Assembly (NCBI RefSeq): GCF_002807665.1
Contig: NZ_PEAY01000003.1
Coordinates: 186,503-250,502 of the forward strand
Source: Neoalteromonas facilis
GTDB taxonomy: Bacteria > Pseudomonadota > Gammaproteobacteria > Enterobacterales > Alteromonadaceae
DNA length: 64,000 nucleotides
Direction of reading: 5' to 3'
Part shown: in pieces, positions 43,757 to 52,356 of the stretch
How the letters are laid out: each line of letters starts with the position of its first letter
Numbering within the stretch: position 1 is the stretch's first letter
Made by a program: the position numbers and the translations under genes
The notes under the pieces: model-generated
The model's input: the letters and a program-made list of their open reading frames with translations, nothing else
The model's database searches: none
Told to the model about the DNA's origin: nothing

Positions 43757-44131
43757 ATGAACGATAGAAATCATTCTCCAGACCTGAACGACATGTTAGC
43801 GGCACCAGCAGATAAGCGAGTTCAAATTTTTGACCAATTGGTCAATGAGAATCAACTGATTTGGATACTGTCCGATGATGATGGTGCCGTTATGCTGACA
43901 ACTGATGATGATGACTGTATCCCAGTTTGGCCAACACAAGAATCAGCAGAACTATGGCGCAACGAAGAATGGAGTGATTGTTCGGCTACACCGATCAGTT
44001 TAAAAGATTGGTTTGCTCGTTGGACAATGGGTATGCAACAGGATGACCTATGCGTCGCAGTGTTTCCTGTGCCAGGTGAAGATGGCATGGTGCTGTTACC
44101 GGAAGAGCTTGAAACACTTCTTAAACATTAA
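43757..44131 (+). CDS. DUF2750 domain protein
   Basis: 124 residues, soluble and acidic. The pattern QLIWILSDDDGAVMLTTDDDDCIPVWPTQESAELW, followed by ISLKDWFARWTMGMQQDDLCVAVFPVPGEDGMVL, is the DUF2750 family, which is widespread in gammaproteobacteria and has no assigned function. No signal or helices. It stands alone: the divergent neighbour is the 5'-nucleotidase-like gene, and the TonB receptor gene follows after about 190 bases with its own leader. Confidence 0.82.
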   Translation: MNDRNHSPDLNDMLAAPADKRVQIFDQLVNENQLIWILSDDDGAVMLTTDDDDCIPVWPTQESAELWRNEEWSDCSATPISLKDWFARWTMGMQQDDLCVAVFPVPGEDGMVLLPEELETLLKH

Positions 44132-44230
44132 CGTTCGCTCGGTATAGTATGATTTAACTGAATGTTGATTATTTGTAAGCAATTGTTCAATAACTTGTAA
44201 CTTGACTGGATTATTGATAAACATTGGAAT

Positions 44231-44263
44231 GCGCAGGGGATCAAGGCCTACGATCGCCTGCGC
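44231..44263 (+). promoter_or_regulatory. Leader hairpin upstream of the TonB-dependent receptor
   Basis: GCGCAGG, G, GATC, 9-base loop, GATC, G, CCTGCGC: 7 plus 4 base pairs separated by one G-G mismatch. It ends 60 bases before the ATG at 44324, probably within the transcript leader if transcription starts upstream near 44225. It has no U-tract. A regulatory role (RNA structure or protein site) is possible. Confidence 0.4.
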
Positions 44264-44323
44264 GTAGTAATTGCTTTCCATAAAATATAAAGAACATTGG
44301 ATGTTAAATTAAGGAACACACGA

Positions 44324-46711
44324 ATGAAAAACGCGAACTCAACTATGCAAAAATCGTTGTTAGCGCTGGCTGTATCAGGCTTGTTTGCTGCGCCAACGTT
44401 AGCACAAGAAACACCAGATGATGAAAATATAGAAGTCATTATGGTAACGGCAACAAAACGCTCTACTTCTTTGCAAGAAGTCCCTTTTTCCATAAACGCT
44501 CAAACACAAGATGATATAGAGCGGGCAGGGGCAACCAACCTAGAAGAATTGACGCGTAGCGTAGCCGGTGTCTCAATTCAAAACTTAGGGCCTGGACAAA
44601 GCCAAGTGGCTATGCGTGGTGTGTCAGCGGGACAGATAGTACGTGACCAACCCGGTGTTAAAGAACAAGTGGGTGTATACCTAGATGAGAGTGTTATCTC
44701 ATTATCATTATTTACCCCAGACCTAGATTTATACGATTTAAATCGCGTAGAGGCTTTGCGCGGACCTCAGGGCACACTATTTGGTAGCGGCTCTATCGGC
44801 GGTACTTTGCGTTATATTACCAATGAACCTGAAATTGGTTTTACTGAAGGGTCTTTTGAAGCGAACCTGAATACAGTCACGGATGGCGGTACAGGCAATC
44901 ATATTAAAGGCATGATTAACGTACCGTTAACTGATGATACTCTGGCACTTCGTGCGGTTGTGTATCGCACTGATTATGCAGGTTTCATTGATGCATTAGG
45001 TGAAAATAATACGCGTAAGAAGGACGTTAACGATGGTGATCGTACCGGTGGACGTGTTGCACTTAAGTGGCAACCAACAGAAAACCTAACGATTACGCCA
45101 CGCGTTATTTTCCAACAAATTGATATGGGTGGTTTTAACCGTCAGGAAGTGTTTAACCTGTTTGCTAACCCTTATACCACTACTCGCCCAGCCATTCAGT
45201 TAGGTGAACGTGAACAGTATTTGCTGTTGGATGAAGGATTTGAGGACGATCTAACTATATTTGACGTAACGGCTGCATGGGAACTTGATAAGTTCGATGT
45301 GACAGCGGTATATAGCTATACAGACCGTGACATTCTTGTCAGCCGAGACGCCAGTGCTCTAACCGGTTCAGTTAGTGTTGACCTCGGCTACCCTGATGCT
45401 GCGGTATTATTACCGTCTAACCTTCAGGATCGTACTCAAGTTGAACAAGATACGTTGGAACTTCGAGCGGCCTCTACGACAGAAGGTCCTTTCCAATGGT
45501 TAGCGGGTGTATTCTTCTCAGATACGCAACGTGTGTACTCTCAGCGTTTGCCAACCCCTGGTTATGATGCCTTCACCGATTCAGTTCTAGGTGAAGGTGT
45601 ATCGGCTGCAGTGGCGAATGGTTTTCCATTGAACTCTCCATACAATGCCGACCTTCCGTATGATTTGGAACAAACGTCAGTATTTGGTGAAGTTAACTAT
45701 GATGTGAATGATGATTTAACCATCACAGCGGGGACTCGCTTCTATGATTACGAAGAAAGCCGTCGCTTTACCACTGGTGGTTTATTCTCAAACGGTGATG
45801 ACCAAGTAGACTCAACGACTTCAGATGGCTTCACGTCTCGTGTCATTGCGAACTACAGTATGAACGATACGGTTAACCTGAATGCGCAAATCTCGCAGGG
45901 CTTCCGTCTTGGTGGTGTAAACGATCCACTGAACGAAACGTTATGTAACGATAGCGACAGAGCCGTATTCGGTGGTTTCCAAGATTATGATGATGAAACC
46001 CTCATCAACTATGAATTGGGTATGAAAGCTGCCGCTAAAGGTTGGACGGCTAACGTAGCTGCATTCCGCAATAATATTGATGATTTACAAGTCACGCTTG
46101 ACGCAGGCTCTTGTTCTTCACGTATTTCATTCAACGTTGAAAAAGCGTTTACTCAAGGTGTTGAATTTGAATTTACACGTCAGGCAACAGATTACTTATT
46201 TGTTAGTCTTGCGGGTTCACTTATTCAAGCAGAGTTTGATTCAACGGTCTTAGACAGCAATGGTAATGTGATTGGCGGTGTAGCGAAAGGTAATCGCTTG
46301 GCGTCAGTACCTGAACTACAATTTGCGTTTGCAACGACTTACACGTTCCCAACGCCACTGTTTGATTCGGTTAACACTTACATGTCTGCATCATTGCAAT
46401 ACGTAGGCGATCGCATTACCCAGCCAAGTGACCAAGTTGCGGGCGCGGGACAGTTTGTGTCGAATCTTCCGTTTGGCGGAGCCAGTGGTCTTGAGCAAAC
46501 GAACTTAGACTTAGAGCTTGGTAGCTACCAGACGCTGAATCTAAATATGGGCTTCGAATACGATCAATGGGAAGCATTGCTATACATCAACAATGTACTG
46601 GATGAAAATGCAGACCTTTCATTTGACCGTGAACGTGGTGGTCGAGCGCGATTGGCGTACCGTACTAATCAACCTAGAACGATTGGTGCAACCTTCCGCT
46701 ATTTCTTCTAA
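44324..46711 (+). CDS. TonB-dependent outer-membrane receptor
   Basis: 795 residues from ATG at 44324 (AAGGAA eight bases upstream); an upstream TTG at 44297 has no such site. Signal peptide to about residue 28 (PTLAQ). The TonB-box region is IEVIMVTATKR, followed by the plug domain: LQEVPFSINAQTQDDIERAGATNLEELTRSV and RVEALRGPQGTLFGSGSIGGTLRYIT. The rest is a 22-strand barrel with the C-terminal NNVLDENADLSFDRERGGRARLAY and the terminal aromatic RYFF. It imports a ligand across the outer membrane using TonB energy. The ligand is unknown: no linked transporter or degradation genes are nearby. A strong terminator follows. Confidence 0.93.
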   Translation: MKNANSTMQKSLLALAVSGLFAAPTLAQETPDDENIEVIMVTATKRSTSLQEVPFSINAQTQDDIERAGATNLEELTRSVAGVSIQNLGPGQSQVAMRGVSAGQIVRDQPGVKEQVGVYLDESVISLSLFTPDLDLYDLNRVEALRGPQGTLFGSGSIGGTLRYITNEPEIGFTEGSFEANLNTVTDGGTGNHIKGMINVPLTDDTLALRAVVYRTDYAGFIDALGENNTRKKDVNDGDRTGGRVALKWQPTENLTITPRVIFQQIDMGGFNRQEVFNLFANPYTTTRPAIQLGEREQYLLLDEGFEDDLTIFDVTAAWELDKFDVTAVYSYTDRDILVSRDASALTGSVSVDLGYPDAAVLLPSNLQDRTQVEQDTLELRAASTTEGPFQWLAGVFFSDTQRVYSQRLPTPGYDAFTDSVLGEGVSAAVANGFPLNSPYNADLPYDLEQTSVFGEVNYDVNDDLTITAGTRFYDYEESRRFTTGGLFSNGDDQVDSTTSDGFTSRVIANYSMNDTVNLNAQISQGFRLGGVNDPLNETLCNDSDRAVFGGFQDYDDETLINYELGMKAAAKGWTANVAAFRNNIDDLQVTLDAGSCSSRISFNVEKAFTQGVEFEFTRQATDYLFVSLAGSLIQAEFDSTVLDSNGNVIGGVAKGNRLASVPELQFAFATTYTFPTPLFDSVNTYMSASLQYVGDRITQPSDQVAGAGQFVSNLPFGGASGLEQTNLDLELGSYQTLNLNMGFEYDQWEALLYINNVLDENADLSFDRERGGRARLAYRTNQPRTIGATFRYFF

Positions 46712-46721
46712 TAGCTAATCG

Positions 46722-46749
46722 AAAGGGTGTCATAGACACCCTTTTTTTT
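46722..46749 (+). terminator. Intrinsic terminator of the TonB receptor gene
   Basis: Perfect 10-bp stem AAAGGGTGTC / GACACCCTTT with loop ATA, then a T-run. Confidence 0.93.
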
Positions 46750-46847
46750 ACCTTGTCAGATATACCAATAGTCGAATATGCATCGCCTATTGTTTCTGTT
46801 AGCGTATTCTTCATACAACATTAAATATTCAGGAGTTGGTGATTTCT

Positions 46848-48191
46848 TTGGTCGCAAATGAGCAGCAATTGTGGTTTTTGCCGCTAGGAGGCACTGGTGA
46901 AATTGGCATGAATATGAACCTGTATAGCCACAATGGACAGTGGCTTATGGTTGATTGCGGCATTACCTTTGACGAACCTATTTTCCCTCACGCCAGTGAC
47001 CGCTTCAGAGTTGTGGCGGCCGATCCCAGTTTTATCAGTCAGCAAAAAGAAGCCTTAGTTGGGATTGTGATAACACATGCCCATGAAGACCATATTGGTG
47101 GACTGGCTCACTTGTGGAAACGTTTGGGCGCGCCAGTTTATTGCACACCTTTTACCGCCGAGGTTCTGCGCAGAAAGCTCGCGCAAAAAGGGTTGGATGG
47201 TCAAGTGCCGATTACTATTTTACCGCTTGATGGAGCTGCGACTGTTGGGCATTTTCACCTACGTTGGTTGCCAATAACCCATTCACTACCGGAGCCAAGT
47301 GCATTGCTGATCGAAACCCCCGTCGGTAAAGTTTTCCACACAGCCGACTGGAAAATTGACGATAAACCCGGGGTCGGCAGTGCTTTTGATAAAGCGGCTT
47401 TTAAACAGTTAGCGCAGGATCCTGTTTTAGCCATGGTTTGCGATTCAACCAATGCGCTTAAATTTGGTCGTTCAGTGTCTGAATATGAGTGCTATAAAGG
47501 TTTATATTCGTGTGTTTCCGAACAGAAAGGGCGAGTAGTGGTAACTTGCTTTGCCAGTAATATAGCGCGTTTGATTGCCATAGCTAAGGTAGCGAAAGCG
47601 ACAGGGCGCTATGTCGCGTTGTTGGGGCGAAGTTTGCAAAATATGGTAAGCGTTGCGCGTTATACCGGTTACTGGCCGGAAGATGTTGAGCTAATTGATC
47701 CGTCTCATATTGGTTATTTGCCTAAACATGAAGTTCTGGCTATCGCGACAGGAAGCCAAGGTGAACCAAGAGCAGCATTGTCGCGATTAGCGCTGGACAA
47801 TCACATGGATCTGGCGCTTGACGCCGATGATTGTGTGATTTTTAGCGCAATGATTATTCCTGGCAATGAAGTTGAGGTTGAACGGTTGCTCGTTCAGTTC
47901 GAAAAACGCAATATCCGTGTCATTTTGTCTGAAAAGAGTGAGTACGTTATCCATGCCTCTGGGCATCCTTGTAAAGATGAATTATTTGAAATGTATCAGT
48001 GGGTTAGGCCTCAAATCGCGATACCTGTTCATGGTGAAGCCGAGCATATTGAAGCAAATGCTAAGGTGGCGAAAACAGCAGGGGTGACAAAATCATTCGC
48101 CGGGCAAAATGGCGATCTATATCAATTAGCGCCTCAACCTATGCTTAAACGTGCAGCGGTTAAGTCAGGTCGGATCATCATTGAGGCTTGA
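46848..48191 (+). CDS. RNase J-like beta-CASP metallo-beta-lactamase protein
   Basis: 447 residues from TTG at 46848, 12 bases after AGGAG. GTG 46839 or TTG 46836 would leave too little room for that ribosome-binding site, but the start is uncertain. The beginning reads LWFLPLGGTGEIGMNMNLYS, as in RNase J. The zinc motif HAHEDHIGG (about 77-85) is followed by TVGHFHLRWLPITHSLP, HTADWKID, and the beta-CASP motifs VVTCFASNIARL, ATGSQGEPRAAL and PVHGEAEHI. The protein is about 100 residues shorter than typical RNase J, lacking most of the C-terminal domain. RNase J is not the usual main nuclease of gammaproteobacteria, so it is probably an auxiliary RNA- or nucleic-acid-processing enzyme. Confidence 0.85.
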   Translation: MVANEQQLWFLPLGGTGEIGMNMNLYSHNGQWLMVDCGITFDEPIFPHASDRFRVVAADPSFISQQKEALVGIVITHAHEDHIGGLAHLWKRLGAPVYCTPFTAEVLRRKLAQKGLDGQVPITILPLDGAATVGHFHLRWLPITHSLPEPSALLIETPVGKVFHTADWKIDDKPGVGSAFDKAAFKQLAQDPVLAMVCDSTNALKFGRSVSEYECYKGLYSCVSEQKGRVVVTCFASNIARLIAIAKVAKATGRYVALLGRSLQNMVSVARYTGYWPEDVELIDPSHIGYLPKHEVLAIATGSQGEPRAALSRLALDNHMDLALDADDCVIFSAMIIPGNEVEVERLLVQFEKRNIRVILSEKSEYVIHASGHPCKDELFEMYQWVRPQIAIPVHGEAEHIEANAKVAKTAGVTKSFAGQNGDLYQLAPQPMLKRAAVKSGRIIIEA

Positions 48192-48358
48192 TAATATTGT
48201 TGTGCGAAGAGCGGCTACCAATTGCTCGAATAAACATGACTTATAGGTCGACTTATTAATATTGAATTTGGCAAAGCTAACAGTCTTAATTAGCCTATGT
48301 AAATGCGATGTTAATTGGTCTAACATAAATGAATATGCCACTACAGAAAGAAGCACTT

Positions 48359-50011
48359 ATGACTATTATTCAATCCCCCGTCTCACCATTGGCAATGTTA
48401 TATAAATGGGAAAAGGAACGTCCCGAAGCAATTTATCTTAAACAACCGGTGAACGGTGTTGTTAATGAGTATACATGGTCTGATGTCGCTACTTTGGTTC
48501 GCAAAGCTGCCAATAGATTGGTTTCGCTTGGCCTAGAACCGGGAAGTCGCATATGTATTTTGTCGAAAAACTGCATGGAGTGGTTTATTGCAGACCTCGC
48601 TATCATGATGGCTGGGCATGTGTCCGTGCCTATTTTTTCTACGGCCGGCCATTCAACTATCGAATACGTGCTAAATCATTCCGACACTAAGCTAATTTTT
48701 GTAGGCAAGCTTGACGACACTGAAAATCAGATAAAAGCTATCCCAAGCCATATTAAATCGGTGGCCTTTCCATACCCGAATATAAATGTGGACGAGCAAT
48801 GGAACGACTTTATTGATATTGAGCCACTGCAAGGTGAGCCCGACGTTGATATGGATGCGATGGCTACGATTATTTATACCTCTGGTAGTACGGGTATGCC
48901 AAAAGGTGTTGTACATACGTTTAATACTATCTGTTGGGCGGCGCGTAATTCACTGAATACGCTTTCGGTATGTGAAAAAGACCGCATCATTAGTTACCTG
49001 CCGCTTGCTCACATTACGGAGCGGGTGTTATTGGAGTTGTCGAGCGTGTATTCATCTGCGCAAGTCAGTTTTGTTGAATCGTTGGATACCTTCCAGCGAG
49101 ATGTGGTGGCGTGCCAGCCGACCTTGTTTATTTCTGTACCGCGTTTGTGGACTAAGTTCCAAATGGGCATCTTGTCTAAAATGCCTCAGAAAAAGCTTAA
49201 TTTATTGCTGAGTATTCCAATTGTTAAAGGAATGGTTGCGCGCAAAATACGTCAAGGTTTGGGCATTGATCAGGCTCGTCTTTGGGCCAGCGGTTCTGCA
49301 CCTTTGGCACCTGCAGTTATTAAATGGTTCGAACGTATCGGCGTTAAAATCAGCGAAGGTTGGGGGATGACGGAAAACTGCGCTTATGGTACCAGCAGTG
49401 TTCCGTATCGTTCTGATAAAATTGGCTGTATTGGTCATGCCTATGAAGGGGTACAAATTCGTATTTCTGATGAAGGGGAAATACAAGTTAATTCCCCATG
49501 TAATATGAAAGAGTACTATTTAGATCCGGAGAAAACCGCTGAGGCATTTACCGAAGATGGTTGGTTGCGTACAGGGGATAAAGGAACTATCGATAGCGAC
49601 GGCTATGTACGTATTACAGGGCGTTTAAAGGATATCTTTAAGACGGCTAAAGGGAAGTACGTAACACCCGCTCCGATAGAAGCCAAAATTATGGAAAACC
49701 CAATTGTTGAACAAGTGTGCGTTACGGGTACCAACTTGCCGCAACCTATCGCACTGTTGGTGCTATCAGCAGATGCTGCAAAGCAACCAAAAGAAGAAGT
49801 TGAAGCATCATTGCTTGCAACACTTGAGAAGATTAATGCGGGGCTAGAAAGTCACCAACGCATGGACCGCATGGTTGTCATGAAGGATGAGTGGTCAATT
49901 GAGAATGATCTGCTCACGCCAACGTTAAAAGTAAAACGTCATATATTAGAAGATCGGTTTGTTGACGTTATTCAGAAAAAATATACTGGCAAGGTTGTGT
50001 GGAGCGACTAA
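48359..50011 (+). CDS. AMP-dependent ligase, long-chain acyl-CoA synthetase type
   Basis: 550 residues from ATG at 48359 (AGAAAGAAG upstream); an ATG at 48329 is possible but less like family starts. The P-loop is IIYTSGSTGMPKGVVHTF, the ATP-binding core GWGMTENCAYGT (here with N in place of the usual T/S), WLRTGDKGTIDSDGYVRITGRLKDIFKTAKGKYV contains the hinge aspartate, and the catalytic lysine region VKRHILEDRF lies near the end. This order is that of FAA1-type long-chain fatty acid-CoA ligases. It activates fatty acids for degradation or lipid use at the inner membrane. Alone in its unit, with a good terminator after it. Confidence 0.9.
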   Translation: MTIIQSPVSPLAMLYKWEKERPEAIYLKQPVNGVVNEYTWSDVATLVRKAANRLVSLGLEPGSRICILSKNCMEWFIADLAIMMAGHVSVPIFSTAGHSTIEYVLNHSDTKLIFVGKLDDTENQIKAIPSHIKSVAFPYPNINVDEQWNDFIDIEPLQGEPDVDMDAMATIIYTSGSTGMPKGVVHTFNTICWAARNSLNTLSVCEKDRIISYLPLAHITERVLLELSSVYSSAQVSFVESLDTFQRDVVACQPTLFISVPRLWTKFQMGILSKMPQKKLNLLLSIPIVKGMVARKIRQGLGIDQARLWASGSAPLAPAVIKWFERIGVKISEGWGMTENCAYGTSSVPYRSDKIGCIGHAYEGVQIRISDEGEIQVNSPCNMKEYYLDPEKTAEAFTEDGWLRTGDKGTIDSDGYVRITGRLKDIFKTAKGKYVTPAPIEAKIMENPIVEQVCVTGTNLPQPIALLVLSADAAKQPKEEVEASLLATLEKINAGLESHQRMDRMVVMKDEWSIENDLLTPTLKVKRHILEDRFVDVIQKKYTGKVVWSD

Positions 50012-50082
50012 ACTCTTGATTAAGAACAGGGTTTTGTTCATCGAATAGTCGATATAAGACTATCGAGACGGCAGCATAAAAG

Positions 50083-50109
50083 AGGAGGCTAATGGCCTCC
50101 TTTTTTTTT
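50083..50109 (+). terminator. Intrinsic terminator of the acyl-CoA ligase gene
   Basis: Stem AGGAGGC / GCCTCCT with a 5-base loop, followed by at least eight T. A second inverted repeat lies just upstream (50042-50066: ATAGTC and GACTAT). Confidence 0.92.
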
Positions 50110-50258
50110 AGGACCTAGACGCAAATATAGGGAGATGGTTGTCTCAAAGGATACTGGCGTATGAATTTAAATAACTAATAATGGTTGTTGAAGTGATTCG
50201 TCATCATTACATTGCGCGCCGCTAACTTAATGATAACACTCAATAAATGAGGAATTGC

Positions 50259-50684
50259 ATGTTGAAAAAGCACATGATAATAATGGGAATGGCGATAGCG
50301 CTGTCTGTTGTCAGTCACTCTGTGTTGGCAGAAGTCGTGATGGTCGTTCACCCAAGTAACGCAGAGGCAATTGATGCCAAGGTGGTTAAGCGTATTTTCT
50401 TGGGTAAAGATAAAAAATACCCCGGCGGCGCTGAAGCAACGCCGATCAACCAAGTCGCTGAGTCCGATGTGAGAGGACAATTTGATGACAGCATCATCGG
50501 CCGGAGTTCCGCACAAGTTTCTGCATACTGGTCTAAGCTAGTTTTTACAGGTAAGGGGGTTCCACCGACTGAAGTGAAAGATGATGCAGAAGTAATCGCT
50601 ACAGTCGCAGCAGATCCAAGTGCTATCGGTTATGTTGATAGCGCTTCTGTTACTGGTGACGTTAAAGCTATATCAGTTAACTAA
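50259..50684 (+). CDS. Small phosphate-binding-like periplasmic protein, copy 1
   Basis: 141 residues from ATG at 50259 with GAGG 6 bases upstream; an ATG at 50247 contains this site. Signal peptide to residue 25 (HSVLA). The mature part EVVMVVHPSNAEAIDAKVVKRIFLGKDKKYPGG, then the 'GRSSAQVSAYWSKLVFTGKGVPP' and 'DPSAIGYVDSASV' segments match the small PstS-like phosphate-ABC substrate-binding proteins found next to porins in Shewanella and relatives. It is only about half a PstS protein, one lobe, so phosphate binding is not assured. It begins a two-gene unit with a porin gene 14 bases on; the same unit is repeated just downstream. Confidence 0.85.
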   Translation: MLKKHMIIMGMAIALSVVSHSVLAEVVMVVHPSNAEAIDAKVVKRIFLGKDKKYPGGAEATPINQVAESDVRGQFDDSIIGRSSAQVSAYWSKLVFTGKGVPPTEVKDDAEVIATVAADPSAIGYVDSASVTGDVKAISVN

Positions 50685-50698
50685 GGTTGGGGTTTCCT

Positions 50699-51862
50699 AT
50701 GAAAAAATATTTCGCAATGACAGCAATTGCATTGGCCTTGAGTTCAGCGGCGCATGCAGAAGTGAGAATTAACGGGTTCGCTAACCTAGTGGGCGGAATG
50801 ACGAGCAGCGATGACACCCTGTATGGTTATGATGACAATATCAGCTTCAGTGAAGATAGCTTATTCGCCATTCAGATCAGCGGTGACATTAACGATAAAA
50901 TGACAGCAACAGCGCAATTATTGGCGCGCGGAGCTGAGGATTATGATCCGGATTTTGAATGGGCATATTTAACCTACGCGGCTAGCGACAACCTTACCAT
51001 TACTGCTGGGCGTTTTAGATTGCCTTTATTTACCTATTCCTCTTCGTTAGATGTTGGATACTCCTATCATTGGTTGTCTGTGCCATCAGTGGTATATGAC
51101 GTCCCCTTTAACAATATGGACGGTATCAAGATTGCTAAAACCGGTTTGGTTGGAGATTGGGACTATTTGCTCGATATAAATTTTGGCCAATTCAAAGGCG
51201 AAACCTTTGGTGCAGATAACATTGGTGACAATACCGGTTTAGTCTCGTTGCAATTCAGTGATGGCGAGTGGACTGTGCGTGGCGTGTATGGCCGTACCAG
51301 TACAACTATCGATTTGACCCGCTCTACGGATCCTGTTGGTCTGTCGGTCGGCCAGGGATTTGCCGCACTCGAAAGCCTGGGGTTTGCAGAGCTAGCTGGT
51401 AACTTAAAAATTGAAGAGGACACCGGCGAGTTCGTTGGGGTCAGTGTGACCTATGACAACTTTGACTATTTTTGGGGCGCTGAATACACCAATGTCAAAG
51501 TGGATGACAGTTTTGCCAATGATGATGATGCATTTTATCTCACGGCTGGAAAACGCTTTGGAAAGTGGACTCCGTCGATTACGTACGAAAGCTTCGAATC
51601 TAGCGGCGATGTTAAATACGCGAATAAGATTGCTGCGATAGGTGCTGCACCATTACCCGCTGAAGTGATTGCACAGTTAATGGGGGTTGCCATAGGGTCG
51701 CAAATGGCACAGCAAGATGAGTTTGATGTTGTGACTGCGACTATTCGCTATGACTTTGATACCAATATTGCCATCAAGGCTGATGTTAGTCGGTATTCAG
51801 ATGATGTCGATGCATCTGCAGATGCGACCTTGGTGCGGTTTGGAGTGAACTACGTTTTTTAA
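50699..51862 (+). CDS. Porin-like outer-membrane beta-barrel protein, copy 1
   Basis: 387 residues from ATG at 50699 (a TTG at 50687 lies four codons upstream). Signal peptide MKKYFAMTAIALALSSAAHA. The mature protein is a run of beta strands with aromatic girdles (EVRINGFANLVGGMTSSDDTLYG; FEWAYLTYAASDNLTITAGRF; LDVGYSYHWLS), and it ends with strands FGVNYVF that terminate in Phe, a typical barrel end. Loops are acidic, so it may prefer cations or form a specific pore. It is coupled with the small phosphate-binding-like protein upstream and repeated as copy 2 downstream. The substrate is not known. Confidence 0.85.
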   Translation: MKKYFAMTAIALALSSAAHAEVRINGFANLVGGMTSSDDTLYGYDDNISFSEDSLFAIQISGDINDKMTATAQLLARGAEDYDPDFEWAYLTYAASDNLTITAGRFRLPLFTYSSSLDVGYSYHWLSVPSVVYDVPFNNMDGIKIAKTGLVGDWDYLLDINFGQFKGETFGADNIGDNTGLVSLQFSDGEWTVRGVYGRTSTTIDLTRSTDPVGLSVGQGFAALESLGFAELAGNLKIEEDTGEFVGVSVTYDNFDYFWGAEYTNVKVDDSFANDDDAFYLTAGKRFGKWTPSITYESFESSGDVKYANKIAAIGAAPLPAEVIAQLMGVAIGSQMAQQDEFDVVTATIRYDFDTNIAIKADVSRYSDDVDASADATLVRFGVNYVF

Positions 51863-51920
51863 GTTAGACAGAGCTGGGGAGTCCCCGCTTTATGAGGACC
51901 ATTGAATTAGGAGAATTTCA

Positions 51921-52340
51921 ATGAAAGCAATACGATCAGCGATATTGGCATGTGCATTTATGGGATTGTCTGGGGCGGTGCTTGCCGAGACGGTTGTTAT
52001 CGTGCATCCAAGCAACAATGCCGCGTTGGATGAAAAAAGTGTCCAGCGCATATTTCTCGGCAAGGAAAAGAAGTTCTCTGATGGAGGTGAATCGATTCCT
52101 GTCAATCAAGTTCCCGAATCTGCAGTGCGGGCAGACTTTGATACCAACATATTAGGGAGAAGCTCTTCACAAGTCTCGGCTTATTGGTCCAAGTTGGTCT
52201 TTACAGGAAAGGGCGTACCACCCAAAGAAGTATCCAGTGATGCGGAAGTCATTGAGTTGGTGGCCAAAAATCCAAGTGCGATTGGATACATAGATTCGGC
52301 CTCCTTAACCGACGCCGTTAAATCAGTCAATTTAAACTAG
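51921..52340 (+). CDS. Small phosphate-binding-like periplasmic protein, copy 2
   Basis: 139 residues with a good ribosome-binding site (AGGAG region). Signal peptide to about residue 22 (GAVLA). The mature protein is closely similar to copy 1: HPSNNAALDEKSVQRIFLGKEKKF, GRSSSQVSAYWSKLVFTGKGVPP and NPSAIGYIDSASL match position for position; the signal peptides and inter-motif stretches differ. It follows the copy-1 porin by 58 bases and precedes the copy-2 porin by 16, repeating the same order and spacing. The signal peptide differs much more than the mature part, as expected if the mature protein is conserved. Confidence 0.85.
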   Translation: MKAIRSAILACAFMGLSGAVLAETVVIVHPSNNAALDEKSVQRIFLGKEKKFSDGGESIPVNQVPESAVRADFDTNILGRSSSQVSAYWSKLVFTGKGVPPKEVSSDAEVIELVAKNPSAIGYIDSASLTDAVKSVNLN

Positions 52341-52356
52341 GTTAGGAGTGACCAAT

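Noticed and set aside
50687-50698. TTG start of the first porin
   Set aside because: The ATG four codons later begins a proper signal peptide (MKKYFAMTAIALAL).
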